64,000 bases of DNA from Chloroflexota bacterium. Lineage in GTDB: Bacteria > Chloroflexota > Chloroflexia > Thermomicrobiales > UBA6265. The stretch lies in the NCBI GenBank assembly GCA_023423795.1, contig JAFAEX010000098.1, forward strand, positions 1-64,000. Reading direction: 5' to 3'. The notes under the pieces were generated by a model. It searched no databases. It saw nothing but the letters and a program-made list of their open reading frames with translations, and was not told where the DNA came from. Within the stretch, counting starts at the first letter, position 1. Each line of letters starts with the position of its first letter. Shown here piece after piece: positions 18,501 through 29,423 of this stretch. Made by a program: the position numbers and the translations under genes.

Positions 18501-18728
18501 CGGTGTCACCGGCCGGGTACCCCAAATGGTGACCATCGCCCGCTTCGTGGGCCGACCGGTCGAGACCCAGCGGCCGGAGCCACGGGCGGGGTGGAACGCT
18601 TTCCCCCTCGGCAGAGAGCAGCGGCGAGCGTGGTCGGCAACGACCGCGAGCGCGGGGGTCACGGTTCTGCGTCGGACCGGGTGGGACGGTCCGCGGACGG
18701 AACGGCGCACGGGCGCGGAGAGGTCGGC

Positions 18729-22175
<3,447 letters not shown>

Positions 22176-22195
22176 CAACGAGACGGTCCTGAACG

Positions 22196-22233
22196 AAAAC
22201 GGCGGGCCGGGGAACTCCCCGGCCCGCCGTTTT
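22196..22233 (+). terminator. Rho-independent terminator of nrdJ
   Basis: Perfect 17-bp arms with an AACT loop, the right arm ending in TTTT. It starts 20 bp after the nrdJ stop. Confidence 0.9.
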
Positions 22234-22352
22234 CCCGTGGTCGGCCGTTCGGGTCATCGCGCCCAGCATCGGCAAACCGGCGGCAGCGAGCGGTCGGGTA
22301 TCCTCGGAGCCCTAAGGAACAATTCGGGGAGCGGGGACGGGGAGCGCCACAC

Positions 22353-22943
22353 ATGGGCAAGACGTACGAGGAGATCGACGACCGGCTGGCGCGCTGGATC
22401 GATCGACAACCGATGTTCTTCATCGCGACCGCGCCGCTCGCCGCCGACGGGCACGTGAACGTGTCGCCAAAGGGGATGCGAGGGACGTTCCGGGTGACGG
22501 GCCCGCGGTCGTTCGCCTACCTCGACCTGGTGGGCAGCGGCGTGGAGACGATCGCCCATCTGCGCGAGAACGGCCGGATCACGGTGATGTTCTGCGCGTT
22601 CGAGGGACCGCCGAAGATCGTGCGGCTGCACGGCCGCGGCACGGTGTCCGAGCCGGGCGACGAAGGATACGAGACTCTCGTCGCCGAATTCGGGCAGTGC
22701 GGTGACGGGCCGATCGCGCGGCGGGCGGTGGTGTTGGTCGATGTCGAGCGGATTTCCGACTCCTGCGGCTACGGGGTGCCGCTCATGGAGTACACCGGGG
22801 ATCGAGACCAGCACGAACGATGGGTGGAGGCGAAGGCGGCGAAGGGCGGCAGCGGTTGGCAAGCCGACTACATCGGGGAGAAGAATGCCGCGAGCATTGA
22901 CGGGCTGCCGGGCGTCGATGCGTCACGCCATGCAGGATCGTGA
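22353..22943 (+). CDS. Pyridoxamine 5'-phosphate oxidase family flavoprotein
   Basis: A 196-residue split-barrel flavin-binding protein. FFIATAPLAADGHVNVSPKG gives the first strands with the SPKG turn that contacts flavin phosphate, FAYLDLVGSGVETIAHLREN follows, then RITVMFCAFEGPPKIVRLHG. This long subgroup is annotated only as PNPOx-like; cofactor could be FMN or F420. GGGGAG precedes the ATG. It is convergent with the sugar-permease operon; only 36 bp separates the stops. Confidence 0.8.
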   Translation: MGKTYEEIDDRLARWIDRQPMFFIATAPLAADGHVNVSPKGMRGTFRVTGPRSFAYLDLVGSGVETIAHLRENGRITVMFCAFEGPPKIVRLHGRGTVSEPGDEGYETLVAEFGQCGDGPIARRAVVLVDVERISDSCGYGVPLMEYTGDRDQHERWVEAKAAKGGSGWQADYIGEKNAASIDGLPGVDASRHAGS

Positions 22944-22979
22944 CGGGCGCTCCGGCGGTCGGCACTTGGCGACGCGCCG

Positions 22980-23858
22980 TCATCCCGAGCCCGCCGTCAG
23001 GCCCTTGACGATGTAGCGCTCCAGGAAGATGCCGATGATCGCCAGCGGCAGGATCGCGGCGGTGGTCAGCGCGGCCATCGTCCACCACTTGATGCCTTGC
23101 GAGGAGACCTGGCCGGCGATCAGGAACGGCAGCGTCACCGCGTTGGTCGAAGAGAGGACGAGGGCGATGAAGTACTCGTTCCAGCAAAGCACGACGGTGA
23201 GGATGTAGGCGGCGACGAGGCCGGGACCGGCGATGGGGAGAACGATCCGGCCGAAGGCGGCCCAGATCGACGCGCCGTCCACCTGCGCCGCCTGCTCCAG
23301 TTCCAGCGGGATGGAATTGAACTGGTCGCGCATGATCCAGATGACGATCGGCAGGTTCATGACGGTGTAGATCAGGATCAGTCCCGATCTGGTGTCCTTC
23401 AGGCCGAGATCGACGAACATCAACAAAATGGGCATCGCGATCGCGGCTGGCGGCAAGATGAGTTGCGACAGGAAGAAGTTGGATATCTGCTGATTGTTCC
23501 ATGGTCCGAAGCGATAGGGGAAGCGGGTCAGCCCGTAGGCTGCCAGCGCGCCGAGGACGGTGGCGCAGGCGGCGGCGACGGTGGAGACGACCAGCGTGTT
23601 CTGGAAGTGCTTGAGGAACTGCGAGCGCTGGCCACGCTCGTAGAGCAGCGGCCGCCAGCCCATCTCGTCGGGTTGGAAATCGACGTACGGGACGTACTTG
23701 GGCCCTTGCAGGATGGCCTCGCGCGGCTTGATCGACGTCGTGACGGTCCAGTAAAGCGGAAAGATGCAGACGACGGCCCACATCAGCAGGCCGATGTAGA
23801 CGAACACCTTCTTGAGCGAGCCGCCGGCATCGGGCCGGGCGGCGGCATGCGCAGACAT
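22980..23858 (-). CDS. Carbohydrate ABC transporter permease (MalG type)
   Basis: A 292-residue inner-membrane permease with six hydrophobic segments. The EAA loop that docks the ATPase is LEQAAQVDGASIWAAFGRIV. The YWTVTTSIKPREAI stretch after the first membrane helix is typical of the second CUT1 permease. It is the last gene of the sugar operon and starts 26 bp after the MalF-type gene. No ATPase gene is in the operon, so a shared MsiK-like ATPase is likely. Confidence 0.88.
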   Translation of the reverse strand: MSAHAAARPDAGGSLKKVFVYIGLLMWAVVCIFPLYWTVTTSIKPREAILQGPKYVPYVDFQPDEMGWRPLLYERGQRSQFLKHFQNTLVVSTVAAACATVLGALAAYGLTRFPYRFGPWNNQQISNFFLSQLILPPAAIAMPILLMFVDLGLKDTRSGLILIYTVMNLPIVIWIMRDQFNSIPLELEQAAQVDGASIWAAFGRIVLPIAGPGLVAAYILTVVLCWNEYFIALVLSSTNAVTLPFLIAGQVSSQGIKWWTMAALTTAAILPLAIIGIFLERYIVKGLTAGSG

Positions 23859-23884
23859 GGGCGACTCCGGCGCCGGGGCGCTGG

Positions 23885-25003
23885 CTAGTACGTGACGTCT
23901 CGCACGCGGCGGGTCACGAAGACGATGAAGATCGAGACGACGACGAGGACGATAACGAGAAAGGTCATCGCCATGGTGGTGGCGTACCCGACGTTGGTGC
24001 TCTCCACGCCCTCGCGGTAGATGTAGAGGGAGACGGTGTCGGTCGCACCGCCGGGGCCGCCGGCGGTGACGACGCGGACGATATCGACGAGTTTGAACTC
24101 GAAGATCATCCGCAGCACGATGGCGGTCAGGCTCACCGGCAGCATCAGCGGGAAGGTCAGGTCGCGGAAGCGGCGAAGCCCGGTCGCGCCGTCGATCTGG
24201 GCGGCCTCGAAGATTTCGTGCGGGAGCGCCTGCAGGCCGGCGAGCAGCATCACCATCATGAACGGGATGTTGATCCACGAGTCCATGGCGACGATGCCGA
24301 GGAACGCCGGGACCGGCTGGTCGAAGAACGAGACGCCGTCGATCCCGATCTTTTCGAGCAGGTTGGGAAGCACGCCGCGGTTGGCGTCCATGATCGAGCG
24401 GCCGATCATCCAGCCGACGGCGACCGGGCTGATCATGAAGGGCAGGAGGAAGGCGACGCGAAAGAATTTCTGGGCGCGGATCTGCTGGTTCAGGAGCAGC
24501 GCCACCCCGAACGCGATGACATACTGGATGGGGATGGCGATGAAGACGTACTTGAAGTTGTTGCCGAGCGCGTTCCAGAACGTCTCGTCGTTCGCGAGTT
24601 TCCGGAAGTTGTCGAACCCGTTGAAGCGCAGCCCGTGCGCCGATCCGAGATCCCACTCGGCGAAGGCGACGACGAACCCGAAGAGGGTGGGGAAGATCAC
24701 CAGCGCAAGCGTGACCTGAAGACCGGGCAGCAGGAACAGCAACTGGCGTCCGCGCTCGCCGCGGGTGACGACGACCGCGATGTCCACGAGGACGAACCAG
24801 GCGACGACCGCGACGGCGACGGGCTTCCACGAGGAGAAGCCCTGCTCGATAAAGCCGAGCGTGCGCAGCGCCTGCATCATGACGAGCGCCACCACCAGCC
24901 CGGTCGCGACCTGGACCACGATCCGCATCGCGGCGGCCCTGGCGCCGGCAGGGCGGGTCGGGGCGGCGACCGCGATCGGCGGGGTTGAGGCTTGCTGATT
25001 CAC
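23885..25003 (-). CDS. Carbohydrate ABC transporter permease (MalF type)
   Basis: A 372-residue permease. It has two extra N-terminal hydrophobic helices (about 25-45 and 60-80) before the usual FLLPGLQVTLALVIFPTLFG helix, and an EAA loop, HEIFEAAQIDGATGLRRFRD. MalF-type subunits pair with MalG to form the CUT1 sugar channel. The GTG at 25003 follows GAGG; upstream open sequence is shadow. A strong stem-loop lies between it and the upstream binding-protein gene. Confidence 0.87.
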   Translation of the reverse strand: MNQQASTPPIAVAAPTRPAGARAAAMRIVVQVATGLVVALVMMQALRTLGFIEQGFSSWKPVAVAVVAWFVLVDIAVVVTRGERGRQLLFLLPGLQVTLALVIFPTLFGFVVAFAEWDLGSAHGLRFNGFDNFRKLANDETFWNALGNNFKYVFIAIPIQYVIAFGVALLLNQQIRAQKFFRVAFLLPFMISPVAVGWMIGRSIMDANRGVLPNLLEKIGIDGVSFFDQPVPAFLGIVAMDSWINIPFMMVMLLAGLQALPHEIFEAAQIDGATGLRRFRDLTFPLMLPVSLTAIVLRMIFEFKLVDIVRVVTAGGPGGATDTVSLYIYREGVESTNVGYATTMAMTFLVIVLVVVSIFIVFVTRRVRDVTY

Positions 25004-25053
25004 GCGGCGACCTCGTGCGGAAAGCGTGGGCGAATCCAACGACGCTGGCGCGC

Positions 25054-25085
25054 AACGAGCGCCCGGCACAGGCCGGACGCTCGTT
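25054..25085 (-). repeat. Intercistronic stem-loop in the sugar operon
   Basis: 14-bp arms with one G-U pair and an ACAG loop, between the binding-protein stop and the first permease start. There is no T-run, so it is more likely to protect the upstream mRNA or partly attenuate reading, giving more binding protein than permease. Confidence 0.6.
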
Positions 25086-25111
25086 GGCAAACGCCCGCGA
25101 ACTCGCCGGCG

Positions 25112-26752
25112 CTACGAGCCTAGCGCGCCCTGGTAGAGCGCGAGCTGCTCCTCGCGGCCGAGGCGGTCGGTGATCTCCTGCCACGCTTCGGCGGCCGTGT
25201 TGAGTGCGTCCTCGGCGCTCTTCTGGCCGGCGACGGCGAGGGCGATCTCGTTCTCCGCCGCAATGTAGTAGTCGAAGATGCCCGGGATGCGCGGCTCGAC
25301 CGCGCCGTTCGGGTGGTTGTAGGAATCCGACTGGGACGCGAGGTAGCTCTCGGCGAACTCCGCGGGCATCCCGGCGTCGGTCCAGTACTCGATGTTGAAG
25401 TGGGAGTCGCGGTACGGCTGGAAGCCGGAAGGGTAGATCGACGTCCAGGTCGAAAGGTCCTTGCCGCCGAGGTGGGCGGCGAGGTCCCACGCGGCTTCGC
25501 TGACGCCGCGCTCCTCGGCCTTGGCCATCACGTAGAGGCCCCAGCCGATGTAGGCCTCGTTCGGGGCGAAGTTCGGGCCGTCGCCCGGGGTCTCCCAGGC
25601 GGCTTCCTTGTTGTTGTAGACGTCCGGCGAGCCGGGCAGGATGGAGAAGCCCATCTTGTCCTGCACGATGGACGTGTCGCTGGTGTAGACGTTGGAGCCG
25701 ACGTCGCCCCACCAGGCGCACATGGAGCCGGTGCCGCTGAGGATCTGGCCGAGGGTGACCAGCAGGTCGGCGTTGGTCTGGTCTGCGGGCTGCGAGCCGA
25801 TGGTGTCGATCATGTCCTGCAGCGCGCGGACGAAGGCCGGGTTGTTGACGTACGGGTCCATGTTCTCGGGGTTGAACAGCCAGGCCGGGTCGCCGGGGTA
25901 CTTCGCGTAGGCAGTGGCGCGGGAAGCGAAGAAGTACCAGGTGAAGCCGCCGCCCTGCTTGACCACGTCGAGGAACCCATAGGTGTCCTCGCCCGTGGAG
26001 GAAAGGGTCTTGCCCTTCAGGAAGTTGGTGTAGGCGTTGACCTGCTGCCAGGTGGTGGGGACGCCCCACTCGCCCTCGCCGCCTTCGGCGGCCCACTGCT
26101 CGGCCAGCTCGGCGTCGGAGAAGTAGTCGGTGCGGTAGTTGAAGTTGTGGCAGTCGCCGTCGATGGAGATGCGGTAGGTCTTGCCGTCCCAGGTGCCGAC
26201 CGGCGGCTTCAGGAGCTGGACGTAATCGTCCATCTCGACCTGGTCCATGACCCAGTCCGGCATTGCGAGGCCGAGCCCGCGGCCGAGGATGTCGCCCTCC
26301 CACGGCGCGCCGCCCTCGAGCACGTCGAACTCGATCTCGCCGGTGGCGATGCCCTGCTGGACCTTGGCGAAGACCTCGCCCTGCGGCACGTCGATCCACT
26401 GGATGGTCGCGCCGGTGTACTCCTCCCAGGCGCGCGAGAGCGGCCGGAAGATGTTGTTGTGGAAACCGGCGTTGTTGAGCCCGAGGAACGTGACCGTCTG
26501 GCCGGCGAACGCGCCCTGCTTCGTCGAGCGCAGCGCCAGTTCGCCCACCCGCTCCATGTCGGATTCGGTCGGCTGCGCGCCGGGGCCGGGGATCGCGAGC
26601 ATCTGGGCCAGGACATTGTCCTGCGCCCGCGCCCGGCGGTAGGACTTGCCGGGGATGCCGGTGGCGTAGAGACCGGCGGCGGCGCCGACCGCACCCTTGA
26701 TCAGGGAGCGGCGGGACGCATTACTGGTCAAAATCCGGCTGCGTGTGGACAT
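25112..26752 (-). CDS. Sugar ABC transporter substrate-binding protein with Tat signal
   Basis: A 546-residue extracellular binding protein of the CUT1 type. The N-terminus has a twin-arginine motif, SRRSLIKGAVGAAAG, so export folded through Tat is likely; no lipobox cysteine follows. The body has QTVTFLGLNNAGFHNN, the FDVLEGGAPWEGDI lobe and a tryptophan-rich middle region that could stack on sugar rings. Length exceeds the usual 420-450 residues. AGGAGG ten bases before the ATG at 26752 fixes the start. Substrate is unknown; the adjacent otsA suggests trehalose or another disaccharide, by inference only. Confidence 0.85.
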   Translation of the reverse strand: MSTRSRILTSNASRRSLIKGAVGAAAGLYATGIPGKSYRRARAQDNVLAQMLAIPGPGAQPTESDMERVGELALRSTKQGAFAGQTVTFLGLNNAGFHNNIFRPLSRAWEEYTGATIQWIDVPQGEVFAKVQQGIATGEIEFDVLEGGAPWEGDILGRGLGLAMPDWVMDQVEMDDYVQLLKPPVGTWDGKTYRISIDGDCHNFNYRTDYFSDAELAEQWAAEGGEGEWGVPTTWQQVNAYTNFLKGKTLSSTGEDTYGFLDVVKQGGGFTWYFFASRATAYAKYPGDPAWLFNPENMDPYVNNPAFVRALQDMIDTIGSQPADQTNADLLVTLGQILSGTGSMCAWWGDVGSNVYTSDTSIVQDKMGFSILPGSPDVYNNKEAAWETPGDGPNFAPNEAYIGWGLYVMAKAEERGVSEAAWDLAAHLGGKDLSTWTSIYPSGFQPYRDSHFNIEYWTDAGMPAEFAESYLASQSDSYNHPNGAVEPRIPGIFDYYIAAENEIALAVAGQKSAEDALNTAAEAWQEITDRLGREEQLALYQGALGS

Positions 26753-26831
26753 CGCGAATCGAACCTCCTCGTTCGATGGGTTGCGCAGGGCAACCATCTT
26801 CACCCGCTATTCGGCTTCCGGGATCGCGCGT

Positions 26832-26872
26832 ACTATCGCGGGGGGCCGCGGCGGTGTCAACAGCCGCGGCCC
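26832..26872 (-). promoter_or_regulatory. Sugar operon promoter with inverted repeat at the -35
   Basis: On the minus strand TTGACA (26860-26855) and GATAGT (26837-26832) are exactly 17 bp apart, the best promoter match in the window. The -35 sits in the ten-base gap of a perfect inverted repeat with arms GGGCCGCGGC and GCCGCGGCCC (26843-26872), which is where a sugar-responsive repressor could bind. Confidence 0.65.
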
Positions 26873-26952
26873 TTCGCGGCGACGTCCGACACGTCGGCCC
26901 GGCGATGATTCCGGGTTGGCTCGTTCGCGTCGCGACGAGCAGCATGCAACGC

Positions 26953-26978
26953 CCGGGCGGCCGTAAACGGCCGCCCGG
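26953..26978 (-). terminator. Hairpin after otsA, probable terminator
   Basis: Perfect 11-bp GC arms (CCGGGCGGCCG) with a TAAA loop, 32 bp beyond the otsA stop. The T-run after it is poor on the minus strand, so termination may be inefficient or Rho-assisted. Confidence 0.5.
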
Positions 26979-27009
26979 TGCGCTCATGGCGCGCACGTAC
27001 CAGCCGGAA

Positions 27010-28611
27010 TCAGTCGCCGGCGACCTCGGCGAGCGGCTCGCCGCCGGGCTTGTCGGCGTCATCGGTCGCGACGGCGTAACGGATGATGTCGGCGATCTGC
27101 CGGGTGAACCATTCGGCGACATCGTCGGTCTCGACAACGCGGCGCAATGCCTCGGCGCGGATGCGGCGCTCGCCGAGCGGCATCGTGATCGCCTGCCGGA
27201 TCGCGTCGGCGGTGCCCTCGACGTCGGCAGGGGAGACGAGCAGCGCGGCCTCCCCGAGTTGGGCGACCGCGCCGGCGCCTTCGGACAGGATGAGGACGCC
27301 GTTGCGCTCGTTGAGCAGGACGCCTTCCTTCGCGACGAGGTTCATGCCGTCGATGATCGAGTTGACGAGTAGCACGTCGTACCACTTCATCGCGGCGAGC
27401 GCGCGGGGGTAGTTCTCGCCCATGATGAGGTGGATCGGCTGCCAGCCGGTCTCGACGTTGGCGTACTTGGCGTTGATCCGGCCGACGACGGCGCTCACGT
27501 CGTCGAGGTAATTCTGGTACTCGAAGACGTCGAGGCGCGACGGGACGGTGATGGCGACGAAGTTCACCCGTCCCTGGTAGTCGCGATTCGCTTCGAGGAA
27601 CCGGTCGAACGCCTTGAATCCGCGGACGATGTTCTTGCTCGGCTCGGCGCGATCGACGCGCAGGATGGTGAACTCGTTCCAGTAGTTCGGCAGGTAGCGG
27701 TCGTGGGCGCGCGCTTCCTTGCCGTAGGCAGTGCGGCGCACGGCCTCGGTGTCGATCGAGATGGGGTAGTCGCGCACCTCGATCTGGCGGCCCCGCCACA
27801 GGATGTGGGCGCCGCCGTAATCGATGGTCGCTTCGGGGACGTACGCCTCACAGGTGTACATGAACGATCGGGCGTGCTGACGGGTCTGGAAGCCGACGAT
27901 GTCGTTGGAGAGCATGCCCTCGCAGATGGCGCGGCGCATGGCGGGCGGGATCAACCGCCAGTAATCGGGGTCCGGCCACGGGATGTGGACGAAGTGCTGG
28001 AGCACGGCGTTCGGTTTGCGCTCCCGGACCATGCCGGCGACGAGGTAGAGTTGGTAATCCTGGAGCATGATGATCGGGTCGTTTTCGCAATGCTCGCAGG
28101 CGGCCAGGATCTCGTCGGCGAACAATTGGTTGACGGCGACGTAGCCCTCGTTCCACGCGTCCCACGTTTCGTGGGTGATGTCGGGATCGCGCGGGGTGTC
28201 CCACAGGTAGTGCTGGAGGAACCAGAGCAGCGGGTTGGAGATGACGTTGTAGTACTTGTGGTAGCGGTCGGGTTCGGGCACGACGAACCGGAGGCGGAAT
28301 TGCGTGGGGTTGCCGAACTCGATCAGGTCCTCGCCGCGCCGGCGGGCGACTTCAGCGCGGAGCCGGTCGCCTTCGGTCATGGACGCGGCCACCCAGATCG
28401 GCTGGTGCGTGCTGGCGATGGCGCTTACGGCGGTGACCACCCCGCCGCTGCCCTTGCGGGCGGTGAAGGTGCCGTCGTCCTGGTGCGAGAACGTCACCGG
28501 GCCGCGGTTGGACGCGATGATAAGCGGGCGTTCCCGCAGGATGCGGTCGATCTCGGCGGTAGGGATGTCGGGCCGGTCGTCCGGGTGTAGGTTGCGCCTG
28601 CTGCTGGACAT
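27010..28611 (-). CDS. otsA: Alpha,alpha-trehalose-phosphate synthase (UDP-forming type)
   Basis: A 533-residue GT20 glycosyltransferase that joins a nucleotide-activated glucose to glucose 6-phosphate. Seen: LIIASNRGPV at the start, the HFVHIPWPDPDYW block that holds the catalytic histidine region, LSNDIVGFQTRQHARSF, LRVDRAEPSKNI and DGMNLVAKEGVLL for nucleotide sugar binding. Length is slightly above the usual 460-500 because of an N-terminal extension and a C-terminal tail. GGGAGG precedes the ATG. No trehalose-phosphate phosphatase adjoins it. It lies upstream of the sugar ABC operon on the same strand but behind a hairpin. Confidence 0.93.
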   Translation of the reverse strand: MSSSRRNLHPDDRPDIPTAEIDRILRERPLIIASNRGPVTFSHQDDGTFTARKGSGGVVTAVSAIASTHQPIWVAASMTEGDRLRAEVARRRGEDLIEFGNPTQFRLRFVVPEPDRYHKYYNVISNPLLWFLQHYLWDTPRDPDITHETWDAWNEGYVAVNQLFADEILAACEHCENDPIIMLQDYQLYLVAGMVRERKPNAVLQHFVHIPWPDPDYWRLIPPAMRRAICEGMLSNDIVGFQTRQHARSFMYTCEAYVPEATIDYGGAHILWRGRQIEVRDYPISIDTEAVRRTAYGKEARAHDRYLPNYWNEFTILRVDRAEPSKNIVRGFKAFDRFLEANRDYQGRVNFVAITVPSRLDVFEYQNYLDDVSAVVGRINAKYANVETGWQPIHLIMGENYPRALAAMKWYDVLLVNSIIDGMNLVAKEGVLLNERNGVLILSEGAGAVAQLGEAALLVSPADVEGTADAIRQAITMPLGERRIRAEALRRVVETDDVAEWFTRQIADIIRYAVATDDADKPGGEPLAEVAGD

Positions 28612-28795
28612 CGGTCGTGCCTCCCCCTCGGCGGGCCGGGTGCGCCGGCCGCCGAGTCCGCGTCTGCTGGGGTGATTATCGGCCGCGCGCGGCGATTCTG
28701 CTTGCCGAACGACTGGGCGTTGCGCCCGAACGGGGCCGGGGTTGCTACACTTCCCGTTCACTCGGTCGAGCGATTCGTGTTGTGGTGTGCAAGGC

Positions 28796-29146
28796 ATGGA
28801 CCCGGCCAAGCCGAAGCGACAACCCGAGGCGACGGACCCCGGCGAGCGCGCTTGCCCCTGGTGCGGCGGCGGCGATCTGCGGTTCGTCTCGCGCGGGTTC
28901 GCCGGCGCGACGGACGCCAACGACCAGTATTTCGTATGCCAGGGCTGCAACCGGACGACGTTCGAAATGGTTTCCAAGACCGGACGCGAGATGCGTCTGG
29001 GGCGCTACAAGGCCGGCGACACCTACCAGGACCGGACGAACCGGACGCGGTACCAGATCAACCGGGTCCTGAAGGTCGGCTCGAACGAGTTCCTGCTCTA
29101 CCTCAAACCGCTGACGGCGGAAAGCTCCATCAGCGGCGGGATGTGA
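28796..29146 (+). CDS. Small zinc-ribbon protein, function unknown
   Basis: A 116-residue protein with a probable zinc ribbon: CPWCGGG near residue 20 and CQGC near residue 51. The C-terminal half is beta-rich and basic (YQDRTNRTRYQINRVLKVG). The organisation suggests a nucleic-acid-binding or structural role, but I do not recognise the family. The ATG at 28796 is preferred; it has only a weak AAGG ribosome site, and an ATG 54 bp upstream is possible. Confidence 0.6.
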   Translation: MDPAKPKRQPEATDPGERACPWCGGGDLRFVSRGFAGATDANDQYFVCQGCNRTTFEMVSKTGREMRLGRYKAGDTYQDRTNRTRYQINRVLKVGSNEFLLYLKPLTAESSISGGM

Positions 29147-29300
29147 CCCGGTCGATTGGAGCAGGAACGGACTGGCGCGGTTCGACCGCGCCGACGTCCT
29201 TGCGTTGGCTGTCCGGCCGCAGAGGGCAGCCCGGCACGAAGTCCGGGCGCAGGCGCCGCGATCCCACGTCGTACCGAGAAATCAGGCTGGTCACGCTCCC

Positions 29301-29382
29301 CGTCATCCCGAGCCTGTCGAGGGATCTCGTCGTTGCCGTAAATCGGAGGAGGACGAGATCCCTCGACAGGCTCGAGGTGACG
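29301..29382. repeat. Dispersed hairpin repeat R, copy 3
   Basis: Both arms are nearly complete (CGTCATCCCGAGCCTGTCGA on the left; the right arm has one GA change to GCTCGAGGTGACG). The loop is about 22 bp. It lies between the convergent zinc-ribbon and M16 peptidase genes, a position suited to bidirectional termination or mRNA protection. Confidence 0.9.
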
Positions 29383-29423
29383 ATTGGGGCAGTGACGATT
29401 CGCCCGGTTTGGAACGAGGCGGA

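Larger units (their letters stand above)
17837..18728. other. Long non-coding interval between pucR and nrdJ
   Basis: About 890 bp without a convincing gene. It holds a TGTACGTACA palindrome at 18402, a candidate nrdJ promoter at 18465-18492 and a CTACATGTAG palindrome at 18491. It also holds a minus-strand open frame (18183-18461) whose last 23 residues contain seven cysteines (ETCCHLCCSDEQC and a final TGC). No cobalamin riboswitch box was found on either strand. The middle is less GC-rich than flanking genes. Confidence 0.6.

Noticed and set aside
17858..18728. Cobalamin riboswitch upstream of nrdJ
   Set aside because: No B12 box or matching conserved blocks were found on either strand, although weak GC hairpins are present.
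22980..26399. 1139-codon minus-strand frame across the sugar operon
   Set aside because: Only its last 292 codons are the MalG-type permease. The rest is out of frame with the binding protein and the MalF-type permease.
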